Positions 46,602 through 58,785 of a DNA stretch of 64,000 nt are shown here, one piece after another. How positions within the stretch are numbered: position 1 is the stretch's first letter; every line of letters begins with the position of its first letter. Both the position numbers and the translations under genes were made by a program. The notes beneath the pieces are model-generated. The model was not told where the DNA came from. It made no database searches and saw only the letters and a list, made by a program, of their open reading frames with translations. This DNA comes from Artemia franciscana (Eukaryota; Arthropoda; Branchiopoda; Anostraca; Artemiidae), in the NCBI RefSeq assembly GCF_032884065.1, contig NC_088880.1, positions 27,927,298 through 27,991,297 on the forward strand, in the 5' to 3' direction.

Positions 46602-47330
46602 GAAAATCGGAACTTGGAATGTTACAATGTTAAAAAATAACTATCGCATTGACAATCTGACTGACGAATTCAGACGATTCGAACTATACTTACTAGGAGT
46701 TTCAGGAGCTCATATCCAAGGGGTAGGAAGCATAACATGAGGTGATATAGAATTTATTTACTCAGGCAGGAAGGGTGGGGTATATAGACAGGGAGCAGGG
46801 CTAATGATGCATAGGGAAGTTGTTAAGTCTCTTTTTTAGGCTGGAAAAGTATTAATAATAGAATACTAATCGCTCATTTTATGATTAAAAAGTTCAGGGT
46901 ATCAATTCTAGTACTAAATGCCCCTATAGAGCCGACTGACGAAGACACTAGTGATTCAGATGAATCTTACTTACAGTTACGGGAGCAAATAGACAGGGTC
47001 AGGTAGAAATAGGGTGCTTTTATTAGGAGATTTTAACAGCCAGGTCAATAGAAATAGGGATAGATGGTAACCTAGACTAGGTAAATTTGGTGTAGGAAAA
47101 GAAAACCGTAATGGCCACAGACTGCTGCAATTTCGCAGCTATAGCAATCTATTACAACCAATACGGTGTTCGGTCATGGCCCATAAGTTAACATGGTATT
47201 CACGTAATTATGAGACAGCAAACTTTATTGATTATGTTATTGTAAACCGAAGACTGGCAGGATCAATGCAAGATACTAGGGCATATAGGAGTGCTGGTAT
47301 TGATGTTAAAAGCAAATATCACCATCTAGT
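46602..47330 (+). pseudogene. LINE endonuclease (APE) remnant
   Basis: Reads KIGTWNVTMLKN at the start (the usual first strand of APE nucleases), LLGVSGAHIQGVG, then after a stop GDIEFIYSGRKGG. Near the end NFIDYVIVNRRLAGS and VKSKYHHLV mark the C-terminal part of the nuclease domain. At least five stops or shifts lie between. It is cut at 47330 by an inserted LINE; the rest continues at 48031. Confidence 0.8.
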
Positions 47331-48030
47331 TTTCTGTTTTGTAGAGTCATATGTTTCTTATTGCCCCATAGTATGGATGTCTACTTTTCCGTCTACACTG
47401 CGGTCACTTTCTGTCATGCATAATAAAGCACGGCGTCTGGTTATGGACACTAACCGTTCCTCACCAACCGCTCTTAAGCCTATGGTCTATTTACATTATT
47501 TCTTGTGCTTCTTTTGTCTTTCATCAGCTTCACGGCAATCTTCCAAAAACTCCTGTGTTTATTTCTGATTCAGCTCCATATAGCCTCCGTTCTTCATATA
47601 ATATCTATATTCTTCCTACACCTACTGTTCGATCAGATTTCTATCCCCTTATTGCTCATCAACAGGTCTAGAATTCATTACCTTCTTCAGTACAGAGATG
47701 CCACTCGTTTAGAACTTTTAAAAGAATTCTTAAGGATCATTTAGAAAAAAAAACCAGACAGAATAGCATTTTTTTTCCCTTTTCCTCTGAGGGGTTAATG
47801 TCCCCTGAGTGTTTTTTCATGGTGTATGGTTGTCCACTCTGCGCTTTGACTTCCAGGTCTCAGGTATGTTCTCTTTTTAATCTTATATTTTATTTGGCTA
47901 TTGTTTTTTTTTTTTATTGTTGCTTATATTGTATTTTTTTCTATCACCCTTGTATCCCTGGCCATAGGGTCTTTAGACGGGGAATTGTATTTATTGATGG
48001 ATAAAACTTTGAAAACTCTGAACTCTAAGT
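47331..48030 (+). mobile_element. Second LINE (CR1/jockey-like) 3' end inserted in the first
   Basis: The host LINE reads CACCATCTAGT before and ACTGTCTAGGGTCAA after, which together equal the uninterrupted sequence in the 53770 copy. The insert encodes a reverse transcriptase C-terminus: SYCPIVWMSTF, LSVMHNKARRLV, then after shifts LIAHQQVWNSLPSSVQ-like (W now a stop) and SFRTFKRILKDHLEK, the standard ending of CR1- and jockey-type proteins. A pyrimidine-rich 3' region follows. No clear target duplication. Confidence 0.8.
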
Positions 48031-50140
48031 ACTGTCTAGGGTCAATTTAAAGCTGAAATTTCGGAAGGGTAACAATCTCCCGGGAATTTATAATGTTGTT
48101 GGACTCGGGGATGAAAATTAAGAGAAACTTTTCATGAACAGCTGAATACTAAACTGGAGAATTTAAAATTTGACAGTGTGGAAGATGGATAAAATAATTT
48201 AGGAAATCCATTTGTGAAGTTGCTGATGGTGTATTAGAGAAGAAAGTTAGGAGTGCAGCTAGGAATATTAGTCAAAACGCTTTGTGTTGACAGTAGAGGG
48301 GGCTTGTACAAAAATTATCTGAGGGATAGATCATATGAAAACTAAAGTAATGTAAAGAAAGAGGAGAAAGCACTGGAATATGAACTAAGGAGGTGTGAAG
48401 TGCAGGCTATGGATAAAATTGCCGAGGATCTGGAAGATGCAGCAAGACGGTGTTATAGTAAAATATTGAACTGGCATGTTAATAATCTGAGAAGGAGTAG
48501 TCAATCCGGACTTGTCCCAGTAAAAATTAGAAATGGGGCCACAATAAGTGATAATGATGGAGTTAAAGAGAAATGGGCAGAAATTTTGGATATTGCGCTA
48601 AACCGAGATAGAGTTCCAGGAAAAGATATAGAGGAAAATGAAAAAGTTTGTGATATCTATGACATGAAAGAAGATTCGTTTTGTGAGGAAGAATTGGCGA
48701 CAGTACTAAAAAGATTAAAAAAATAATAAGGCCCCAGATGATGAGAATGTGGTAAATGAGTTTCTTAAATATGGTGGCTCTCAGGTAAGAAATAAGTTAC
48801 TGAAGATCATGAATATAATTTAAAAAAAAGGGGGAGTACCTAGTGATTTTGGGAAAACCTTGATTAAACCACTGTATAAGAATGGTGACAAGAGTGAGTA
48901 GTAATTATCGAGCCATTAGTCTGGTCTCTGCAGGTAGCAAATTAATTAGTAATATGATTTTTTTAGACTGAGAGATGCTGTAGACAAAGCTATAAGAAAA
49001 GGACAGTGCGGTTTTAGAAAACGCAGACGACGTGTCGACCAAATTTTTACTCTTAAGTTAATAGTTGAGAAGTGCATGAGTTTTCCAACACCGAGTAAGC
49101 GTTCGATTCTGTTGATAGAAGAGCTTTAGCGAAGGTATTATCCTTGTACGGTATACCAGGCAAATACATTAAAGTGATTAGTGCTATGTACAAGAATAAC
49201 ACTGCTGCGGCTGAGGTAGAAAATAAGGTTCGCAGCTGGTTTCGCATTAAATCAGGAATTAAGCACGGTTGTGTTCTATCCTCCTTAACATGGACTGTTT
49301 TGATGGATTTTGTTTTAAGGAGCAGAGGAAAGGCAATGGGAGACCACGGAATCTTAGATTATGCTGATGATTTAAGCATCCTAGATGAAAGTGTGAGCAA
49401 AATGATTGAACTTATAAGAGGTTTTGCGATTTCAGGGTGCTAGAATAGGTTTAAAAATTAATGGTAAGAAGACTAAGTAGCTAAGGCTAGGAATAAGTGA
49501 AGATAAAAAGGTGACGCTGGGTAACAAAAAGATTGATCAGGTGAACAGCCACACTTACCTTGGTAGTATTATTAGTAAAGGCGGCGGGAGCAGTGAAGAT
49601 GTTAAAAGAAGAATAACCAAGACACAGGTTTTCTTTTCACAGTTAAAAAAGTTTGGAAAGATAGGTCAATTCTGCAAACCAAGATTGGAATTTTGAAAAT
49701 TACAGTGATGACAGCGGTCAAACATGGCTCTGAAGCATGGGCTCTCCGAAAAGCAGATGAAGATTTGCTAGATGTTTTCCAGACAAATTGCCTATGGATT
49801 GTTCTGGTACCTGGCTTACTGACCGTATTTCAAACAGTAGGCTGTACAAAAAGTGTGGTTCAATAGCGCTTTCTAGGGCTATAATGAGAGAAAGGTTGAG
49901 ATGGCTAGGGCACGTTTTGCGGATTAAGACAGAATGATTGCCAAAGATTGTCTTACTCGGCCAACCGTCTGGGACTAAAGGAAAGTCCGCGGTAAGAATG
50001 GGAAGATGTCATAAAGAAGGATTTAAAGAAAATGGGAACTTCCCAGGAGGGAGCAAAGAGGGAGGCTTTAAATAGATTGGGATGGAGGAGGAGCATGCGT
50101 AGCTGTATTGACCTCAGGCGGCTTAATGCTACGGTGAGTT
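48031..50140 (+). pseudogene. LINE reverse transcriptase remnant
   Basis: Readable pieces in order: AMDKIAEDLEDAARR and HVNNLRRSSQSG (linker, 48400-48726), the RT fingers with many small indels (48730-49130), YGIPGKYIKVISAMY at 49140, FRIKSGIKHGCVLSS at 49240, LDYADDLSILDE at 49355, HTYLGSIISKGGG at 49550, KHGSEAWALRK at 49715, RWLGHVLR-like at 49900. Compared with the 53770 copy, about 33 nt are missing just before YADD. More damaged than that copy. Confidence 0.85.
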
Positions 50141-50159
50141 GCTAGTAGTAGTAGTAGCC

Positions 50160-51064
50160 TGTTTCCTCTCCCTGCGTCAATTCAGCCTAAGCTAGAATAA
50201 CGCAATATCCATGATTGTGCCAGCAAGGGTATTAGTCTCCTAATTAAACTAATTTTATTTATTTTAGACCAACTATTTATTTTATTATTTAGACATTAGT
50301 ATTGTCATTATTAATTATTATTAGGATAATTATAAATTTCAAAAAAATTATTTTACGTCCAAATTAAAGTCACGTAAACATATTTCTATCAGGGATCTTG
50401 CCTAATTACTGCAACTTTTTGTTGCTGCAACTATACGTCAAATTAATCCAATTCAGCACTGTCTCCAAATCTTGGCTCTACATAATGGAACTATGATTAA
50501 CGCGCGGTATTTTCAAATAATAAAATATACCTCGTACCATATTATTAACACATCCCCATTCTAAACAATACTTAAAAGTTTCCTTACTCAACTCATTGGG
50601 TTTTAAACTCACCACATATCTAATAACAAATAACATCAATAACAATAACATCAATAACAAATAACAAATAACTCTGAAGGATGAGGCTAGATAAAGGGAA
50701 TATATTCTAAACCAACTTTTTATGCTGTTTTCAGTGGTATAAATTAAATTCAAGTATTTCATGAATCCAAATTATTCCATTTTATGCCGTATGTCTCCTT
50801 TTTCCTTGACAAAAAAAGGAGACAAATGCCAGGTCTCCATGTTACAACTCCATAAGATAATCCTCTTCTGTCATTCTGAATTACAACAGGACCAGATAAA
50901 GAAGAGCCATACGCCACTTAGAGGCTTACATTTCATTTTACCATCGTAACGGTACAGGATAGAACAATTCAGAATGCAACATTCGATTCCTCGTGCTTAG
51001 TTTATCAATGAAACACAGATAGCTTATTTTCGACCAAAATGGCATATGTCACACTTTTAATTTT
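50160..51064. other. No recognised feature
   Basis: AT-rich; ATAACATCAATAACAA repeats near 50625-50670. No exon seen. Confidence 0.4.
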
Positions 51065-51067
51065 TAC

Positions 51068-51148
51068 AGTCGAGTTGTGCCACGCTTGGCACACTTTCAT
51101 CACGCTTGGAACGCACCGCCTGGTGCACGTTATTTCTGAAAGTCAAAA
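51068..51148 (-). repeat. Family E short GC-rich repeat, copy 7
   Basis: GCCACGCTTGGCACACTTTC, ATCACGCTTGGAACGCACCG, CCTGGTGCACGTTATTTCTG. Confidence 0.65.
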
Positions 51149-51220
51149 ATCGAATATATTTGCTTTTTTACACATTAGTTTAACAAGAGCACAACATTTG
51201 CTCTTTTTTACTTTATTAAA

Positions 51221-52320
<1,100 letters not shown>

Positions 52321-52324
52321 TTCT

Positions 52325-52430
52325 CTTGTACTGAGGACGACTGGTTGCATACAGGCAAAATATCTGCGTTGTTTTAGCCTTTCATCTTTTCTCTCTACTG
52401 GCCGTAGTCTTGTTTGTTGTCTTTTCATTG
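52325..52430 (+). repeat. Dispersed repeat with a hammerhead-like core, copy 2
   Basis: TACTGAGGACGACTGGTTGC, then CAGGCAAAATATCTGCG and CTCTACTGGCCGTAGTC. Same block order as 45230; GCAAAAT replaces GCGAAAT. Confidence 0.35.
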
Positions 52431-53769
52431 AGTTTTACCTCACGGTTTAAGCGAATGAATGACTTCCAACCAGCTCACAGCTTCGTGAAAATTGGCCCAT
52501 GCACGGCAGAGATTTGCCAAACTAGTACTAAGATCAAGAATACCAATACCAAAAGTGTATTAAAGAATAAAGAGATTAAAGATAATTAAAGACTGAAGAA
52601 TAGAAAATACAAATGTAAGAAAGAAAAGGACGGAATTGCAGATAAGTATCTTATGCATCTGAAATGGCACTTCATTGACTTATTGGATATGCAGGCAAGA
52701 CCTTCCCAGTAACCTCACCAAAACCAACTCTTATTCCATCTTTTTGGCAGTGACCTGAAAAATTTTATTACCTTTAAGTATCATAAATATTTAAAAAATT
52801 GCCACCCTAGACCCACCAAAACATTCACACCTAAAAACAGCGTTTTTCTCAGTGACAATTCTGGTATCTCTTGCGTCTGTAGTAAACTCTTGAATATCAC
52901 CTCCTCCCCCTGTCTCCTACAAAATTTTTAGGTCAAACTTCCACAAAATATTCATTTATTAAAAAAATTATTTTTAATTTATCAATTAATTAATATTGTG
53001 TTGCTTGTTCATTTTTTAAATTATTATATTTCATTATTTTTTTAGCTATTCTTATTTTATCAATTAGTTAATAATTTATTTGATTATTTTCATTTATTAA
53101 CTTGTCCTTCGACTTTATTTTAATAAAAATAAATGATTATATCTGTAAGATTATTTATTTGAAATTATGGGCCCCTAAAATTTCTCCGCCCGGGGCGAAT
53201 GCTCCCTCTACCCCCTCCCAAAAAACGCCTCTGTTTAAGTACTAAGGACATACAAAATTGGTCCATGTATCCGTCTTAGGTCTGTTCATTCCCGAAAACA
53301 GGGTTTTTATAAGAATTTTTTTTTTATTTTTTTTTTTTTTTTTTAATTGAAGCTTTTACGACAGTATACATTTTCGTCAAATGTTACCACGTTAGACCAT
53401 GAAAATAAATAATCAAAACTGTTTAGTTAAATTTGGCAACGGTTTTTGCTGTCTGTCTTTAGTGTCTTTATGTCTAATCTAAAAATTTAGTTGCTGACCC
53501 ATTACATAGATTTAAGCTTTAAGAGAGGCAACAAGAATATTAAAAAGAGGCGGTTGTGACTGTGAACTCTTCTAATCATCTTTTACATGAATTAAGACAG
53601 AGCTTCTTAAACGTTTCAGAGCTTCTCACACTTTTCAGGCTCGGAAAAACTAATCAATCAGGGCGTAAAAGTGTTTTTTTTTTAATTCTTTGAGCCGCCC
53701 TCTAGCAAAAATATTCCACTCCACCTATAGACTTGACTTGTGTTAAGTTATATCAATGATGGTTATAAT
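52431..53769. other. No gene; low-complexity AT sequence
   Basis: Long A/T-rich runs (52930-53150), a T run at 53318-53344, and a GC-rich transposon-like end (53190-53235, GAGGCGTTTTTTGGGAGG in reverse) without a partner. Confidence 0.4.
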
Positions 53770-56158
53770 GCTACTACTATTACTACTAATAACTCACTGC
53801 AGCACCAAGCCGCCTGAGGCCAACACAGTTACGCACGCTCCTCCTCCAATCTAATCTATTTAAAGCCTCCCTCTTTACACCCTCCCAGGAAGTTCCCATT
53901 TCCTTTAAATCATTATTTATGACATCCTCCCAACCCAGACAAGGACGACCTGCTTTCCGTGTAGCCTCAGACGGTTGGCCAAAAAGGACAATCTTCGGTA
54001 ATCTGTCATCCTTCATCCGTAGAACGTGGCCTAGCCATCTCAACCCTTCTTTCATTATAGTCCTAGAAAGCGGGATTGAACCACATTTTTCGTACAACCT
54101 ACTGTTTGAAATACGGTCAGTCAGCCGGGTACCCAGAACAATCCGAAGGCAATTTCTCTGGAAAACATCTAGTAAATTTTCATCTGCTTTTCAGAGTGCC
54201 CATGCTTCAGAGCCATATTTGACCACTGTCATCACTGTAGCTTCCAATATTCTAATCTTGGTTTGCAGACTTATCTTTCTATTCTTCCAAACTTTTTTAA
54301 ACTGTGAAAAAAACACCCTGAGCCTTAGCTATTCTACTTTTAACATCTTCACTGCTCCCACCATCTTTACTAATAATACTACCAAGGTAACTGAAGCTCC
54401 CAACCTGATCAATCTTTTCATTACCTAATGTCACCTGTTCATCTTCACTTATTCCTAGCCTTAGTGACTTAGTCTTCTTAACATTAATTTTCAAGCCTAT
54501 TCTAGCACCCTGAACTCGCAAAACCTCTAAAAATCCATTCATTTTGCTCACACTTTCATCTAATATGCTTAAATCATCAGCATAATCCAAGTCCAGGAGC
54601 GTTTTTCCTCCCCATTTGATTCCATGGTCTCCAATTGCCTTTCCTATGCTCCTTAAGACGAGGTCTTTCAAAATGACCCGTATAAAGGGGGACAGATCTC
54701 AACCCTGCTTAACATCTGATTTAATACAAAACCAGTTGCTAACCTCATTTCCTACCTTAACCGCAGCAGTATTATTCTCGTACATAGCACAAATCACTTT
54801 AATGTATTTTTCTGGTATACCATATAACGCTAAGACGTTTGTTAACGCTCTTCTATCAACAGAATCGAGAGCTTGCTCATAATCGATAAAACTGAGGACC
54901 AAAGGTGTTTGACAACGAAGGGACTTCTCAATTATTAACCTAAGAGTGAAAACTTGGTCGACACATCCTCTACCTTTTCTGAAACCGCATTGTTCTTCCC
55001 TTAAAACTTTGTCTACAGCATCTCTCAGTCTAAAAAGTATCATATTACTCAGTAATTTGCTACCTACAGAAACGAGACTAATGCCTCGATAATTACGACA
55101 CTCACTTTTGTCACCTTTCTTATACAGTGGTTTAATTAAGGTTTTCCTAAAACCATTGGGTACTTCCCCTTTTTCGAAAATCATGTTCATAATCTTCAGT
55201 AGCTTATTCCTAACCTCAGAGCCACCATATTTAAGAAACTCATTAATCATGCTATCAGCACCTGGGGCCTTATTATTCTTTAATCCTTTTAGTACTGTCG
55301 CTAATTCTTCCTCACTGAACAAATCTTCCTTCACATCCAAGGTATCACAAACTTTTTCATTTTCATCTTTATCTGTTCCTCAAACTGTATCTCGGTTTAG
55401 CACATTCTCAAAATGTTCTACCCATCTTTCTTTAACTTTTTCCTTATCACTAATTGTGGTCCCATTTCTATCTTTAACTGGGACTAGTCCGGATTGGCTA
55501 CTCCCTTTCAATTTATTAACATGCCAGTATAATATTTTACTATTATGCCGTCTAGCCGCATCTTCCAGATCCTCAGCAATTTTATCCATGGCCTCCACTT
55601 CACATCTCCTTAGTTCATATTTTAATGCTTTCTCCACTTTCTTTACATTCCTTTTGTTTTCATACGACCTATCACTCAGATATTAAACCTAAAGCTTCTT
55701 CACTAATATTCCTGGTTGCAGTCTTAGCACTCTTCCCTAGGACACCATCAGCAACTTCACAAATTGTTTTTCTGAAATTATTCCATCCATCTTCCACATT
55801 GTCAATTTTTAAACTCTCAAGTTTAGTATCCAACTGTTCCTGGAAGTTTTTTCTTAAATTTTCATCCTGGAGTCTACCAACATCATAACTTTCCGGGAGG
55901 GAGTTACCCTTCCGAAATTTCAGCTTTAAATTAACCTTAGACACTACTAGATGGTGATCTTTACTTTTAACATTAATAACAGCACTTCTATACACCCTAG
56001 TATCTTGTATTGATCCTGCTAGTCTTCTGTTTACAATAACATAATCAATAAGGTTTGCTGTCTTACCATCACGTGAATACCATGTCAACTTATGGGCCAT
56101 TTTGTGACCAAACACCGTATTGGTTATAACTAGGTTGTTATACCTACAAAATTGCAAC
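53770..56158 (-). mobile_element. APE-type LINE, 5'-truncated, best-preserved copy
   Basis: Minus-strand copy of the same family as 45960-50157, from the end of the endonuclease to the (TAG)n tail at 53770-53790. Truncation near 56158 is the usual outcome of target-primed insertion. Only two stops, one deletion and one frameshift separate it from a continuous frame over about 2.3 kb, so it is younger than the + copy. Confidence 0.9.
53786..56158 (-). pseudogene. LINE ORF: endonuclease end plus reverse transcriptase
   Basis: In order on the minus strand: LTWYSRDGKTANLIDYVI (nuclease end, about 56090), linker with KIAEDLEDAARR (55570), APGADSMINEFLKYGG and IKPLYKKGDKSECRNYRG (RT start, 55130-55260), SFIDYEQALDSVDRRAL (first catalytic box, near 54890), KSDVKQG-stop-DLSP (54699-54701; other copies have Cys), LDYADDLSILDE (YADD 54573-54584), SYLGSIISKDGG, WLGHVLRMKDDRLP at the end. 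Faults: an in-frame stop at 55380-55382, the stop at 54699-54701, a deletion near 55670 and a frameshift near 54305. Confidence 0.9.
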
Positions 56159-56517
56159 TTTTGAACGACTAAGAATATAGTTGCTGGCCCAAAACATAGA
56201 TCTGAGTTCAGCAAAAACATTGCTAACAAATTAAGTAACGGAATGCTATTGCACAGGAGTGCTAACATTAGATTGCAGTACGCAGTATTGCAGTGCAGTA
56301 TATTACGTGCAGATTTTGAGCTAATAGAAAGACCAAATACATTTAAAAGACGAAAAACAAAAATGGAATTAGTGAATACAATCATGCTAATAATTTTGTA
56401 AAACCACAATTAATGTTAATTAAATTTTTAAATAAACATTAATGTGAGTGTAAATGTGCAAAATTAAAAGAGTGCACCAAATAGTCCTTGTCGGTGTAAC
56501 AGTCCGTATAAGGCCAA
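56159..56517. other. No recognised feature
   Basis: A minus-strand frame from the LINE continues to 56409 by chance; its content beyond the truncation point matches no LINE copy. Confidence 0.4.
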
Positions 56518-56705
56518 ACGAAAAACAGGTCGTCCCCGAATAGGAGGGATGTCGTAAGGAAAGATTTAAGGGGAAAATAAACTTCTTGGGAAGGTGCAAA
56601 GAGGGAGGCTTTAAGCAGATTGGGATGGAGGAGGAGCATACGCAGCTGTGTTGGCCACAGGTGGCTTAACGCTGTAGAGTTGGTATTAGTAGTAATAGAA
56701 TTAGA
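56518..56705 (+). mobile_element. LINE 3' end fragment
   Basis: GAGGGAGGCTTTAAGCAGAT, TGGGATGGAGGAGGAGCATA, GTGGCTTAACGCTG and a TTAGTAGTAATAG tail match 50050-50155. Confidence 0.75.
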
Positions 56706-56821
56706 AGTGTACGTACTGTACAATTTTTTTAATGTGTGCATTGATAAGTATTATGTTAAAGTAGTGATCATGGTAGTTCTAGCTTAAAATTGTGTGCTTT
56801 AATGCCTTTGGTTTATTTTTA

Positions 56822-56934
56822 GGACACATTGGTGAGACACTGGTTCTAGTCCTTAAGTACATAAGTATGCTGGAAAGGAAAGCGGAATATCCGAGTTTTT
56901 ACCTAGCCGATTTTATTATGTCAAATTTTGAGCC
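56822..56934 (+). CDS. Weak candidate exon, unknown protein
   Basis: Acceptor TTTGGTTTATTTTTAG/GA and a possible donor CCA/GTAAAG bracket a frame reading HIGETLVLVLKYISMLERKAE..., then YPSFYLADFIMSNFEP. The frame stays open past the donor to 56995. Composition looks protein-like, but I recognise no family and the donor is not strong. Confidence 0.3.
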
Positions 56935-57004
56935 AGTAAAGAGTACTCTTAGCCTGATTATTATTTTTTTTTTAATAGAATTTTGGGGCAATTAAAAGAA
57001 CTGG

Positions 57005-58015
57005 GAACCTTCTAACTGGTTGTGTCTTTACTCTTCATTTTCATTTTTGACTTGGCGGCGACTTTCTTCTAACCGCGTTCGTCTTTGCTCTTTATTTTCA
57101 TTTTCAACTCGCTCACTTGCTCGGTGTCGCATGTCTTCTATCCGCGCGTTTCTTTGCTCTTCATTTCATTTTTGAGACGCTCTAATGGTCGTTTTCGCAT
57201 ATGTTCTAATCGCCCGTATTTTTGGTCTTCATTTTCATTTTTGACACGCCACCGCTGTTCCTCTAGCCCGCGTATGTATTTGCTCTTCATTTTCTTTTTG
57301 AATCGATCACATTCTCGGTGTCTCATGTCTTCTAACCGCGTGTGTCTTTACTCTACATTTTCATGTTTGACACGCCAGCGCTTTTCTTCAAACCACATGC
57401 GTCTTTGCTCTTCATTTTCAGTTTCGAGTGGCTCACTTGCTCGGTGTCACGTGTCTTCTAACCGTGTGTATCTTTGCTCTTGATTTTCAGTTTTGACACG
57501 CCGGCACTGTTCTTCTAACCGCGTATGTATTTGCTCTTCATTTTCGCTTTTGACTCACTCACATGCTCAATGTTACATGTCTTCTAACCGCATGTGTCTT
57601 TGCTCTTCGTTTTCATTTTCAACTGGCTCACTTGCTCGGTGTCGCATGTCTTCTAACTGCGTGTTTCTTCGCTCTTCATTTCATTTTTGACACGCTCTAA
57701 TTGTCGTTTTCGCATATGTTCTAACCACCCGTATCTTTGCTCTTCATTTTCATTTTTGACACGCCGCCGCTGTTCCTCAACCGCGTATGTATTTGCTCTT
57801 CCTTTTCTTTTTTACTCGCTCACATGCTCGGTGCCACATATCTTCTAACCGCGTGAGTCTTTACTCTTCATTTTCATTTTTGACTCGGCGGCGATTTTCT
57901 TCTAACCGCGTGCGTCTTTGCTCTTCATTTTCATTTTCGACTCGCTGACTTGATCGTGGTCGCATTTCTTCTAGCCATGTGTATCTTTGCTTTTCATTTT
58001 CGTTTTTGACACATT
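57005..58015 (-). pseudogene. Decayed array encoding charged coiled-coil repeats
   Basis: About 16 units of 57-70 bp. Minus-strand units read RLEEQRRRVKNENEEQRHT or RLEDMRHRASERVENENEEQ: 19- and 23-residue blocks rich in Glu, Arg and Asn with a helical rhythm. Similar 'EEQRxxRLE' arrays occur in arthropod and protist proteins, some linked to helicase-bearing transposons. Single-base losses (for example GAAATGAAG for GAAAATGAAG near 57165 and 57690) shift the frame, so no long frame survives. Plus-strand frames of Ser/Cys/Phe content are shadows. Confidence 0.7.
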
Positions 58016-58033
58016 TTTGATTATTTCAGACAA

Positions 58034-58156
58034 TTTAGCAATGGCTATTGCTTTTACTGCCCGTATTGGTGTTGTAGCAAGTGATGGTCCAGGTTCCAGA
58101 TTTTCACATCTTATCACGTTTGATAGTTCAGGTGTTGGTTCCAAAGAATCAGCTTA
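58034..58156 (+). CDS. Weak candidate exon, unknown protein
   Basis: Acceptor TTGATTATTTCAG/ACAATTTAGC is followed by a frame open for 86 codons: DNLAMAIAFTARIGVVASDG, then PGSRFSHLITFDSSGVG. A possible but poor donor is ATA/GTAACT at 58157. No family recognised. It lies between the coiled-coil array and a minus-strand host exon. Confidence 0.25.
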
Positions 58157-58638
<482 letters not shown>

Positions 58639-58667
58639 GTTTATTTATGCATTAAGGTATCGCCTAC

Positions 58668-58785
58668 CTCGAATTATAACTTCATCATGATCCAAAAGGA
58701 ATTTTCTAGTTACTCCATCCTCCAGCGGAATTTCTTTAGAGCCTCTCCAGCTCAATTCAAGCATTGAGCCAAATTCGTGAGCCTC
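58668..58785 (-). CDS. FAH: Fumarylacetoacetase, penultimate-type exon
   Basis: Minus-strand acceptor TGTTGTGTTTTTTAG/GAG and donor CGAG/GTAGGC bracket 118 nt (39 codons plus one base). The frame reads [40 protein letters not shown]. This is the C-terminal core of fumarylacetoacetase, where animals have [11 protein letters not shown], ..RKFL.DGDEVI..GYCQG. The enzyme splits fumarylacetoacetate into fumarate and acetoacetate, the last step of tyrosine breakdown, in the cytosol as a metal-dependent dimer. Phase 0 entry and phase 1 exit fit the expected next codon (Gly of GYCQG). DHD replaces the commoner DGD. The last exon should lie at lower and the upstream exons at higher coordinates; I found neither in the window, so introns are long. 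Confidence 0.92.

Larger units (their letters stand above)
45960..50157 (+). mobile_element. APE-type LINE, near full length, dead and split
   Basis: A roughly 3.5-kb element (without the 700-bp insertion). A GC-richer leader (45960-46590) is followed by an endonuclease region, a linker, a reverse transcriptase with the YADD box at 49360-49371, a C-terminal region, and a (TAG)n tail at 50143-50157. Related to endonuclease-reverse transcriptase LINEs (RTE/CR1-like); the exact clade cannot be settled by eye. Several stops, frameshifts and a deletion just before YADD show it cannot move. The left limit is approximate. Confidence 0.85.

Noticed and set aside
57085..57690. Plus-strand Ser/Cys/Phe-rich frames (132 and 65 codons)
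   Set aside because: They are the antisense of the coiled-coil repeat array; the minus strand gives the sensible protein pattern.
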